Shown here: one piece after another, positions 10,516 to 22,500 of the stretch
How positions within the stretch are numbered: position 1 is the first letter of the stretch
Layout of the letters: the number at the start of each line of letters is the position of its first letter
Assembly: GCA_029204225.1 (NCBI GenBank)
Contig: CM055097.1
Span: 49,606,600-49,670,599 of the forward strand
DNA from: Diphasiastrum complanatum
Taxonomy: Eukaryota; Streptophyta; Lycopodiopsida; Lycopodiales; Lycopodiaceae
DNA: 64,000 nucleotides
Reading direction: 5' to 3'
Made by a program: the position numbers and the translations under genes
Notes under the pieces: model-generated
Told to the model about the DNA's origin: nothing
Databases searched by the model: none
Seen by the model: only the letters and a program-made list of their open reading frames with translations

Positions 10516-13500
10516 GTATCCTTTTCCGACTAACTATTCAAAAAGGCTGGTCAGATATTTTTACTCTTATGTTTATTCAAATTTGCTATGGTTCCCTACC
10601 TGTCAGGTTGATTAATATATCTATGTTCAAAGGATCCTCTGTCGGATTTGTTTTATCGAATCTATTGGGAGAGTCATTAACTAAACCTTGACGTGATGAT
10701 TTGAAGTTTTGGATGCAACTGCATGGTTTTCCCGTGGTAGTAGTTCGCTTTATCTGGCCCTGAGTTTTTTGGCTGTTGGGAGTCTTCGATTAGATACATG
10801 CACTGTGCATGTGTGAAAATCGTAAAGCAGCTGTGATATTAGGTAATCACAAGAACATATTTGTGAAGTAAACCTCTCAAGAGTTTCAAAGGAAATTTTG
10901 TCAACAGTTTGTAAGTAGAGAAAGAACCGTAGTCAATGTTCACCAAACGTTTCATGGCTGTTAGATACATGCACTGTGCATGTGTGAAAATGGTAAAGCA
11001 GCTGTGATATCAGGTTAATAACCTGTCAAGAGTTTCAAAAATTTTGTCAGTAGTTTGTAAGTAGAGAAAGAACCGTAGTCAATGTTCACCAAACATTTCA
11101 TTGTTATTGGAATACGAGGCAGTTTTCTTCACTGCTTGTTTTTCCACCTGAAAGCGAGCAAAAGATTCAAAAGATTCGCTAGCTGTATCCCTTATGAACT
11201 TTGTATTCATCTTTTTGAGGTAACACGTACGAAGTGATAATGTGAATTTTTTCGCCTACTAGTTAGTTGTGCTGGTAGAATGCACTGAAGTTGTTCATGC
11301 ATAACAGCTGTTGAAGAACAACTTATGATTATTGTTAATTTGGAGTCAAAATATCTGAAATTATTTTGAGTCTTTATGACTAGATGTGACGGCAAATTTG
11401 CTTCAAAACATGTTATTTTTGGAGGATTTTGACAAATTCTTTGATACTAATCTGATTTTTTCATAGAACCCACGGTTCTCAGAACCGTGGGTCCTGGGAA
11501 CCATGGGGTGAACCGTACCATGGTTCATGAACCGTGGTACGGTTCCTGTATTTAATTAATTAATTAATTAATTAATTACCAAATGGTCCCCAGATTTCTT
11601 ATTTCACACACAGATTTCACATATACAGATTTCACATTTCACTATTTGGACAGACTTAAATAGTTTGACAGATTTCACAGACACAGATTCCTCAGATTTC
11701 ACAGATTTATATTCACAGATTTCACAGACACAGATTTTGGCTCTTTTTTTGCATATTTTCAGGCTGTTTTTGGGGGTAGGAACAAAAAGAAACTAATTAA
11801 TTAATTAGTATGGTTCACCACGGTTCATCCTAAATTTTTTTGTGAACCGTACGGTTCACTGTACGGTTCTGAGAACTGTAGTGAACCGTGCATGGTTCTT
11901 AGATTCTATGGATATTTTTAAAAGTCTTCAAACCTTGACGTGAATATCAATTTTGAGTATGTTTAGCGGGATGACACTCAGCCCCGTAGTTTGGGATAAT
12001 AACCCTTAAGTACTAGGATCTAGAGGGCTTGGTCTATATCCATAGGGAGTCCCACTAAGTGTAGGGCACCCTTAGTTACTTAGGGTGGCTCCCTAAAGTT
12101 AGGTAGGACCTATGTGCCCACATGTACAATATGCATGTGAAGGGCATCCACATGCACAGTAGCAACTGTGCATGTGAGAGGAATGCATGGTCTCCTGGAG
12201 GCCTAGCCCTGGTCCTATATGGTGGCCTGTGGGTGTAGAGCCAGGTACAGGATAGTGGGTGGAGATCCAGAGTCACTCTTCCATTGTGGTGGTCATCTAT
12301 TCATTATTCCTTATAGTGGTATCAGAGCAGCGTGGATCCTCTGGTGGGTCAGCGCTTTCCTTCTTCCAGCGCATTACTTCCTTAAGAAAGCTTGCTGTCC
12401 AACGATTGTCACCTTCTTTTTGCCTCAGTGTATTCTGCCTCAGCACCATCAGAGAGCGGTTGTTGGTCTGATTTTTGATAGGTGCGGACTCCAGTGGTGG
12501 GCGCTCAGGTCTGCAGCGGAATCTGTGCAAGGAAGAGTATCCATCACAAGGAAAATCGGATTTTCAATATAATCTGATTTTTGAGGGTGCCAAAACCTGT
12601 TTTTTTTGGAGCTGATAATTGAGAATCTCAACGTGATCAGAATTGGATCAGAATTCTGGAAACAAGTCGCTGGAGGATGCAGCAGATTTCATCCTGAAAT
12701 CTATCATAACTTTCAAGTTATTCCTGTTCCAAGTCAGAATTTCTAATTTCTGGCCAGAATTGACCTTTTGGAGTTGAGGAGGTTGCAAATCCAAACTACT
12801 GCGGATTTTCCAGAGGTTCGACCTGGGCGACATGATATACAGCAGGGCGCTCTAGGAGGAACAGATTCCTCGTTGATTGGTGATCAGAATCAGCGTGGGT
12901 GATTGATTGAAGTTTGGTTGGAATTCCTGACTTTCCAGTGGAAGGTTGAGGATTGCCACGTCAAACTTGCACGTTGTTGCGGCCCAACCACTTGCATTTC
13001 CAAATCAGAGAAGCTTTCTCTCTCATTTTTTTCTTTTGCATGTTACTAGGAACTTCTTGCATGTGCTAGCAACTATTGAATTTTGAACCGTGTTTTCAAA
13101 CACTGTCGTGTCTACCTTGTTGCGCATACTTAATTTTATAGCCATGAGTCATACTCCCGTAGATGAACTTGAAGATATAGTCATGTCAAGCCTGCCTCAC
13201 GGACGTTCTCCTATAGAGAAAGAGCCAGTCAGTTCCTCTTTTACCGCCGACTCACTTGCATGACATGCAGGATGTGGACATGAATGAGGGGGACGAAAAT
13301 GAAGAAATATCATTAAACCTTTTCGAGTTTAGGCAGTGGGTAGTAGAAACGTATGATTATCTCAAAAAATTAGAAGAGTCTGTTGAAGAACAAGCCAAAA
13401 CTCGACAAGAAACTAATGAAAGGCTTTCCAGACTTGAAAGACTAGTACGTGATAGTGTTCAAAGCCTTAGTGCTTTGAAACAAGCTGTTTTAGCATATTA

Positions 13501-16500
13501 TCGAGTGAATCCTGCTATCCACGGTAGTAGTCCTCCTGTCCCACCATCGCCCCATAAGGTAGTACCTAAGGATTTGCGCCTTCCCACCTTTGGTGGAGAA
13601 GAAAAAGATCGTAACCGAGATTCGGTTGTTGCCTTTCTCGTTAAGCATGATGATGCTTTTCGATTAAAAGGGACTCTTGATGAGGATTGGCCTTTAGAGG
13701 CTAGCATCTCTCTGACGGGAAAAGCCTTTAGGTGGTGGATAAGTCTGCGGGAAAGTGGTTCGGAACCAAAGACTTGGGATAGTTTTCAGGATATGTTCAA
13801 GAAAAACTTTCTTCCTGAGAATGAATTCGATAGAAATTGGGAAGATTGGGAAACCTGTTGCATGGGAAACCATCCTCTTACCCAATACATTGCCAGTTAT
13901 CAGGATGCTACCATGAAAATTGTGGCTTAGATGATTATAATCAGGTAGGGGATTCGTTAGGGGTTTGCAAGTGGAATACCAAAAGTATCTTCGGCCCTTG
14001 AAGCCTAAAACATTAGAAACTGCTATCACCCTAGCTCAGACTTATGATGACATAGTTTGCCCAGAAGGTAAAAGAATTGTAGAAGACACCCGACTTGAGT
14101 CCTCCAAGCATGGAGAGAAGTGCATAGACTATAAGGCTTTAAATAGACTCACTATTAAGGATGAATATCCTTTGCCCAACATAGATGAGATCTTTAATCA
14201 ACTCAAAGGGGCAAAGTATTTTACTAAGATAGATCTTAGGTCTGGATATCATCAGGTACGTATTAAAGAAGATGACGTTCCGTTAACGGCTTTTTGTTCA
14301 CGGAATGGTCATTATGAGTTTTTGGTTCTTCCCTTTGGATTAACCATTGCCCCAGCAACGTTTATGAGGCTAATGAACAATGTGTTCAGACATCCCTTGG
14401 GCAAGTTTGTATTAATCTACCCTGATGATATCCTAGTCTTTAGCCTTCTAAAGAAGAGCACTTTGAACACTTGCGTCAAGTGTTCCAGGTTTTGAGAGAG
14501 AATTCCTTGTTTGCGAAGGAATCAAAATGTGAATTCTTCAAGGAAGTGATTCACTACCTCGGACATATTATCTCCGCTGAGGGGATCAGGATGTATCTTG
14601 AGAGAGTAGCCGTTATCATGCAATGGCCAACACCAACTTCGGTGGAAGAGCCGCAGATCTTCCTCAGATTAGCTGGATTATACAGGAGGTTTATCCATCA
14701 GTATGCCCTCTTGACTGCTCTTTTGACAGATCTGGTCAAGGGTAAGGGCAAGTACTTTAGTTGGGGGCTTCAACAACAAGCGAGCTTTGAAGATGTAAAA
14801 GCTGCAGTTGCAACTGCTCTTGTCCTAAGTTTAGTGGATCCAAATGAAGCATTTATAGTAGAAACCGATGCCAGCAATCAGGCAGTTGGTGCTATTCTCA
14901 CTCAACACGACCGTCCGGTCGCGTTTGAGAGTAAGAAACTGGATAAACACTAGTTGAATTATTCCACTTATGAGGAGTTGTTGTTTGCAATAGTCTATGC
15001 TCTAACCTCTAGGTGCCGGTTAACCACAAGAGACCGAACGATTCACGTTCCACCCTGCCGTAGGACCTATTCCGGGTCCACCCACCGTGCCCTGGCTTGT
15101 GACCGTATCAAGCGGGATCCGACTTCCATCCTAGACGACGTCCCCATACCACCGCCTAGGCTCTCAACCATCTCCTGCCCCAAGCTAGCATACATCCTGG
15201 CCGTGCACACGCTCTCCATCCACCTCCTCCTAGGTAGATAGAATGGATGGCAAATGTGTCCTCCTCCCCTTGTATACCTCCAAGGAGAGAGACTCTAAGC
15301 CATGTGCACACCTAGATCATGACACGTGGCAACCATGCAGGTTCACGAGTCACCGGTCAAGTCTACAGGCCCAGTCACCGTCCATTCTCAAGTTTAGGGT
15401 TGGGACCCAAGGGAGTTGGGTCCCTAACATTCCCTCTTCCTTAAAAAATTCCTTATCTAAGGAAGAAAATCAGGGAACCTCAGTAACCCATTTTTACGGA
15501 ATAGTCTCTTTGTATTTTGTCTCGAGGAGAAATCTTGGAATCCTGCATTCCAAGTTCAACACTAGATCTAGAAGAACCTGCCAGGACGTCTAGCCAAATA
15601 CGATCGAATTACCTATCGGTCTTACACAAATCTCTTAAGGACAGATACAACTCAGATTGGATCTCAGAAAAGCTTAACTGATTAGCCTCTCCAATCTAGC
15701 TTAAGGCATCCGCGACACTATTAGAAGCACCCTTTCGGTACTCAATGTCATAATGAAATTCTTGGAGCATCTTTGACCATCTGGCCTTATGACCCCTAAG
15801 GTCGACCGCATCGTTAATATACTCTAACGCTTGATGTTCAGTAACTATGGTAAACTGGGAGCCATACAAATAATGTCTCCAAACCTTCAGGGCATGAATA
15901 ACAGCAAAAAGTTCCTTGTCATAGGTGGAATACCGCCTTTGAGCAGGGTCCAACTTCTTGCTTTCAAAAGCAACTGGTCTACTATCCTGATATAGGACTG
16001 CGCCTATAGCATAGTCACTGGCATCCGTTTCAAGTACATATGGCTTGTTAGGATCCACTATGTGTAAAATAGGGGTTGTAGTTACACAGTATTTGAGGTT
16101 CTCAAAACTCTGATTCAACTCTTCAGTCCAAGTAACTGGAGGACTGAATTTACTGTGCCGGCTAACTCTTTTAGCCCCTCAGAGGATATTCGTCAAGGCC
16201 AATGCAATTAATGCATAGTTCAAGATGAATCTATGAAAAAACCCCGTAAAGCCCAAAAAGGACTTAACTTCCCAGATGGTTTTAGGGATAGGCCATTCAC
16301 GTACTTGTCGGACAGATATGGACGAAGAAGATCGTTCATCATCTGTTGGAAAGTCGCTGGAGCATTTGTCAAGCCAAATGGTAAAACCAGAAACTCATAA
16401 TGGCCGTACATAGAGGCTAGTTCTAAACCCGGTCCTCAATCTTTATCCCAATCTGATGATACCCTGATCTCAAATCGATTTTGGTGAAGTACTTTGTACC

Positions 16501-19500
16501 ATGCAGTGTGCTGGTGCATTTTCCTCTTTGTCTCTTCTAAGGAGCTATTTTGAGAGACCCTTGTAATTTTCATTCATACCACACTCATAGATTCAAAGGA
16601 ACAAGTAACATGTTGAAATCCACGTATTCAATTGAGCTAATATTGATCAGAAACCGCTTTTGTTGATTAGAATCATTGTTACTAGCAAATGTGGCACATG
16701 TGAAATGCAAAATTTTTTGCGCACATGTTGCAAGTTTGCAAGACAAGGGCCAAGGGGAGTTGTTTGCAAATGTTGACCCTCTAAAACCCTATGCTTTTTT
16801 TGAGCTTTCATTAGCTTATAAATTTGTATGGGGATAGGATACGTTATACGTAGTGTAGTGTACAAAATATATGTACAACGTAAACTAAATTCTAGTCATA
16901 GTTGTGTTGTGTTCCATATGGTTCCAAATTTTTGGAGTTACGTGAACAAAATGTCGCTTTGGAATGATTTTGGTTTCATATTGAATCGTTTGGAGAAATG
17001 GGTTTACGGTGAAAAGAATTGTTGCACAATATAACATACATGGCAATGCAGAATCTAGACTACAACCAACAACCAATAGCCATTTCATGAAAATGCAGTC
17101 TATTGTACAACGCAACTAGAAAGTTAGAACTTAGGACATCATGTAGGGATCATCCAACAACTTCAATAAGTTAGAAAACATTATGAAATAGTGTCTTATG
17201 AATTTCCTAGTACATAGAAGTAAAGTCATGGGTTCATGTGCCCTATAAAAACTTAATACATGCCGATAACATCGGTATTTGGAGAACATTTAATCTCCAC
17301 AACTCGTAGTTTCCATATGAGAGGCTCTCCTCAGTTATTATGAATGATGAGAGATCCTCCTCGAGAATGTGTTGTGATTTGCCCATTCTGGTCCCTTTGC
17401 AAATGTTCGTTGATTCACGACGCTCGTTGGGCTCTGTTGCTTATGAAATACTGCTATTTGTTGAGATGCGCCTATCTTTATATGCAAATCTATGAGACCA
17501 ACTCTGTGAGAACCGCTAGGCCTGTACCTCCCTCTGCATAATTGTGATCCAGTCTCGGGCTGTGTCTTTGCATCTGTGGTTTACGCATGCACGCTCTTTT
17601 GTGTCTACTTTTGCCTTGCCCACTGCCTATTGGTCTCCATCGGGCTTTGTTGCATGTGCATGAGATGTGGTATGTGCTTCGTTCTTCTGACTTCATGCTC
17701 CTCATCGCTGTCCTCATCACCACCTTCCTCAGCTTCATCACCTTCCTCATGTTCTGTGGCCTGTACCTCTGCCCTAGAGTTGGACATGGTTGTCCTACAT
17801 TGCCTCCCCTCCTGATGTGCCATCTCACGAGGAAGTTTTGCCAAAATCTTATCTACAACATCCTCAATGTGTGTCTAGCCTGTCAAAATGTTGGCAGTAA
17901 GAGAGTAGTCAATTATGGTTTGCCTTTCTAGGATGCCCATGTGTTTGACCAGCTTCAGGATGTGTAGTAAACCAACTGATATCACTCTGAAACAAAACCT
18001 ATTGCGTCTCTTTGTGTGTATAACAGATCACGAGCTCCAAATGTGCTTGCAAGCCGAAGCGGAACAATTTTGTGCAAAAATGGGTGTGGCAAATGCAACG
18101 ACCTTGCCAACAATGCCCAACGATCTCACTAGCTCCACCAAAAACTCCTCTCTAGTCAGCCGTTTCAACAATGAAACATCATTGCGTGTGTTACAAATCA
18201 AGGTGCAAGCTCTCACCAAAAGAAGAATTGCATTAGCATGAGAGAAAATGCATAGTTATAAATAGAAATGACAAGTACTTTCTGCATTGAGCAAGGGCCT
18301 TTGAAAGACCTCCTCAATCTGCTTTATACATAAATTTGTAGACGAGGCCAAGACTGAGAGTGCAACCCTCTCCATTCACTAGCCTCAACATGTGATACAT
18401 TGGAACCTCGACCAGTTTCTCGACATATCGCTAGAAATCATCCCCAAATATTGTCCTTTAAAACCTAAGTGTATTAGACTTGGGTCTGCTTTGTATCCAT
18501 TTGGTGGCTGCCTCATGGTGCGTCCTTTGCCACGTACCAGGCATTGTGCTCGTCTGACCGCTACCTATCTTGTCGTGAGGAGTAGCATGTCCTTCTGGTT
18601 TGACTCTAGCACATGAGTCCAGTATAGTCATTGCTCTATTTCTTTGAGATGGCCCAACACCCCTAGGGCTCATATTTGACCTGCTTACTGTCTCCTTTGC
18701 TGAGCCAAGTTGAGAAGGCCCTATTCATGGAATCTTTTTGAAAGGGCCCTACTTGCAATGGATCTGGTAAATCTGGCCTTGTCCAAACTTATTTCTCTTA
18801 TGGCACTTCACCTCTTGTGATAACCTAGAGGATTCAGCCATAGATGGGGATGGCCCCGAGGGCCCTTACAGACAATGATGGCTTGGATGGACACATGAAA
18901 GTGTTGGATCCTTCACCACTGCAACCCACACCTGACCCTGTGCCAAGTGATCCGCCACCAACCTGTAGCATCAGTGTGTGGGCCTTGGAAGCTGACCCAT
19001 TTCATCCTGCCTTTTTGTATGTAGCCAGAAGATGATCTTCCCTGTTTGCAGGAATCATTATACAAAGTGCATGGCCCATAGTTCGTCAATCTACCTGCTT
19101 AAAACCAAGCAAATGTGCCTTGATCCTTCTAGATGTGTCCACAATGCAGGCAATGTTACCTATGTGCATTGGAGCCGTTGTATGGTACCGCATCCCATCC
19201 AATAAATTGACCTTCATCCAGTTTCCTAATCTCACCACAAGCATGGCTATAGAAAATTTTGCTAGAAAAAGTGAAACGCTACCAGGAAATGGGTATAGAA
19301 GGAATGCCTAAAACATGTAAAAGCCTACACATAAATCATAACAATGCTAAGAATTTAGGTGCCACAGGGTCCTCTTGGGACTAAGCTAGATTTCTATCCC
19401 TCAAGTGGATACTATTGCTGTACCAGTACTGCCTTGGTATCGGGATAGGGGTCTCTGCCCATGTTTGAATTGAAATGAGTTTGATCCAGCATTCAAACAT

Positions 19501-22500
19501 GTTTGAATGCAACTATGCCAACAGGACCAATTATGGAGATTTAGGATACTGAGATTGAGAAACTATCCAAGGATGTGTCAGATATCTCATCCCATGACCG
19601 TCATCGTAATCAGAGGGACGTTCACGATTGTGATCGAGTGCTATTTAAACACGTCGGAGGCAACGAGCCCCTCCATTTTCGGCAGCATCTGCAATGTCGA
19701 GGACATCTATCAGGACCTATTATTTGACTTTCACATATGTACAGTTCATTATATTGACTAGTGTATCATTGTATCATGATATCATTTACAGTATCTTTTC
19801 AGGTATGTAGAGAGCTCATAGTTTTCTTTTAGAGCTCATTGAGAGTTCCTTTTCGGGCTCTTTTAGATGATCAGAGACTGCTTTTTATTTGGTTGAATTA
19901 TTCTAATTTATTTTGAGTTTGTATTTGGAGACACGTTTATGCTCCTACATATACCATCACACTTGACATGTACTATTTGGTCTTATATGCTTTTTAGCAC
20001 TCATTAACAATAGGGATTCCTTTCTTTCTTTCTCTCTTTGTGCCCCCCCTGCTGCAGATTTCACTAAACTTGGAATGCAACCCCATTCTATATCTCATAG
20101 TTGCCCAGAAACGCGTTTCTGGATCCAGAGTCGCTGAAAAAAAGATACAGATATAAAAAAATCAATAGGGATTGACAGAATCGAACAGGGATCGACGCAC
20201 CTAAACTGGACCACATGGTACGCAAAACATTCGGCAACCTACATAAATGTGCTGCATTAATTTGATACCCATATTGCCCACAAAAAAAAACGTTTCTGAG
20301 AATTGCTGCCCTAAATCAGAAACACGTTTCTGAATGTGTTTCTGGACTTTTTTCTAGAAATGCTAAGCAACCATGCTATGTCCTACTATTTATATAAAGA
20401 CTTGCAGGTTCTTGGACTCTCCTGAATTGCTGGCACCTTTTCCCCAACTTGAGAAGACTTGACTCCTAGATCTAGATGATGCCATGTACACAAACAATAA
20501 AATTGAGCATTTAGTTATGCAGTTTCACATGCGTCCAATTTGAGTTTCAACTCTGTAGAAAATGTCTTGATTAATGTGAAGCAAAATCTGGTACCAGTTC
20601 TCTGAATTTAGAATGATGTCATCATTTTTGGCGGTTGGTACCAAGCTGATGTAGCATCATCGTGCTTAATTTTGTTGTTAGAAGAATGAAATAGTGATGA
20701 TTTCGTTGGAGTAATGCTCTTCATATGCTCAGAGATGTAAGTTGCTCGCATGTACCTACCCTAGCATAAAGTTCCTGCAGTTGCCTTGTAGCAGGCTTGA
20801 ACTCATGTATGTAACTTGCATAATTTGTTACAACATGTTTTTGTTCGCAATAAGCTGATGACATCTTTGTGATGGTGAACTCTTATTATATTGATTGTGT
20901 ATTTTTGACATTTTTAGTGGTGATAGATTTTTTCGTTAAGTACATTTCTAAGTATACATGAAGATCGCAGTTCTCCTTGACTATCTCTAGATACAAGAGG
21001 AATGGACTTTTGCAGATGCTAAAACGAAATGTGAGTGTAAAAGAGGCTCCTCAGCGTTGGCAAGACAATGCAGCTGATGGTGCCTTTGATGTTGTGTTTA
21101 CTTTCGAAGAGAGGGTATTCAATGCTGTTATAGAAGGTAAAGGCTTAGCTCCATCTTGCTTTTATCATCTTGATTTTTATGAATGAAATGAGAGTTGTTA
21201 AGATTGTTTCTGCCTATTGTGCTATCAAATTGTGTTTGCATTCTTGAGATCAATGGATCCCTGGCTTAGACTTCAAAGGATTTTGCATATAGCAAAATAA
21301 TGCTCTTACCTCCCATATATGTATATGAATGTGCAGATCTGGACAATCGTGAACAAAGATTAATAAAGACCGTGCTGGTAGTTAATCTTGATGTCAAAGA
21401 CAACCATGAGGAAGCAGCAGTTGGAGCACGACTTGCTCTTGATCTTTGTCAAAAGGTGAGATCCGGAAAAAGCTATCACAGCTGTACAGAGGTGGACTTC
21501 TTCAAGACTCTAGATCTGCCTAGTCCTTACAAAAGGACTAAGTTGGCACATAGCAATATTTGGATTAGGGGATGGATGTTCATTCTGGGCCTATACCTTT
21601 GTGGCCAAGGTTGGCTGGACTATGTAATATTGTTTGTAATAATAAAGCTTACTTTTTATTCTCCAGATTGTTGCACTATCTAAAAATTTGGCCTATCTTC
21701 TGAGTCCATTTTGTTGCCATATTGAGCTTCGTAATTAATTGGAGGTTAATGAACAAATTGCTTGATTCAGGCATTTAGTCAGCTTCTGAAATTTTGATGC
21801 ATCCAATGTTGATAGTATTGTTATACAAGTTCATTGTATACAAAAGATGTAACTACTTTGAAGCTCATTATGTTTTCTCCTTGTGACATGTTTTACCTTG
21901 ATCAAAGTTTTGCGTCTTGAAAACACTTCATAATATATCTAGATCGGAGTGGCTGTTATAGTGTATGTCATTTCTGTTTCTGATAGGGTAGAGTGGCTGG
22001 TGGATTAGGCTGGGTACTGATCGGGTAAGAGTGGCTGGTAAATAAGGCTGGGTTCTGACTCTGTTGGTTTACTTTCTTCATATGCCTTTGGTTCGGGTTG
22101 TTTCTCCTCCTGAGCTTCTAATAAATGGCATTTGCTATGTGAAGTTCTTGACTTTGATTCACTCCTTAAGTAGCAGTTCTGGGATTGCCTTTCCCTGGCT
22201 GGTATATCTCTGTGTGTAATTATCAGCTGGCATAGTTTAAAAAGTCACATCTTGTTCCTATCCAGATCGTGCCTCAACTTTGCTAAAAAAGGGCGGTCAG
22301 CTTGCATACATATATTTATTATTAGCTATGTTTGAAACGTATATAGCGTAGGCATTATGTATGTTGCCAGAAGTTCTGTTGTTTATTGCTGCACCTCACA
22401 CAGCTGTGCCTGTGAAGTGAGCTTAATGTCCATCTTATTTTTGGAACGGATGTGATAAATATTTGAAATATTTGGCAGGGATTCACGAATCAATCAATAT

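Larger units (their letters stand above)
11970..15000 (+). mobile_element. Ty3-gypsy retrotransposon remnant
   Basis: A primer site TGGTATCAGAGC at 12317-12328 follows a region of LTR character (about 11970-12316; its left end is not fixed). Gag starts near 13144 and a fused gag/RT/RNase H remnant runs to about 15000, where it is cut by an opposite-strand gypsy LTR. The nucleocapsid, protease and first part of RT are missing through an internal deletion near 14085; no integrase is present. The element sits in SSU72 intron 1 in the sense orientation. Confidence 0.8.
10516..20990 (+). other. SSU72 intron 1 (10.5 kb, transposon-filled)
   Basis: GT at 10516, AG at 20989-20990. It contains a tandem duplication (10791-11101), a MITE (11462-11910), a plus-strand gypsy remnant (about 11970-15000), a gypsy LTR (15000-15429) with minus-strand pol (15690-16530), palindromes near 19500 and a MITE (20099-20372). 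The inserts have not broken the exon frame. Confidence 0.85.

Noticed and set aside
17490-17931. Acidic ORF ([17 protein letters not shown]) and its plus-strand partner
   Set aside because: Composition-driven, no recognised domain, broken context and inside an SSU72 intron; not supported as a gene.
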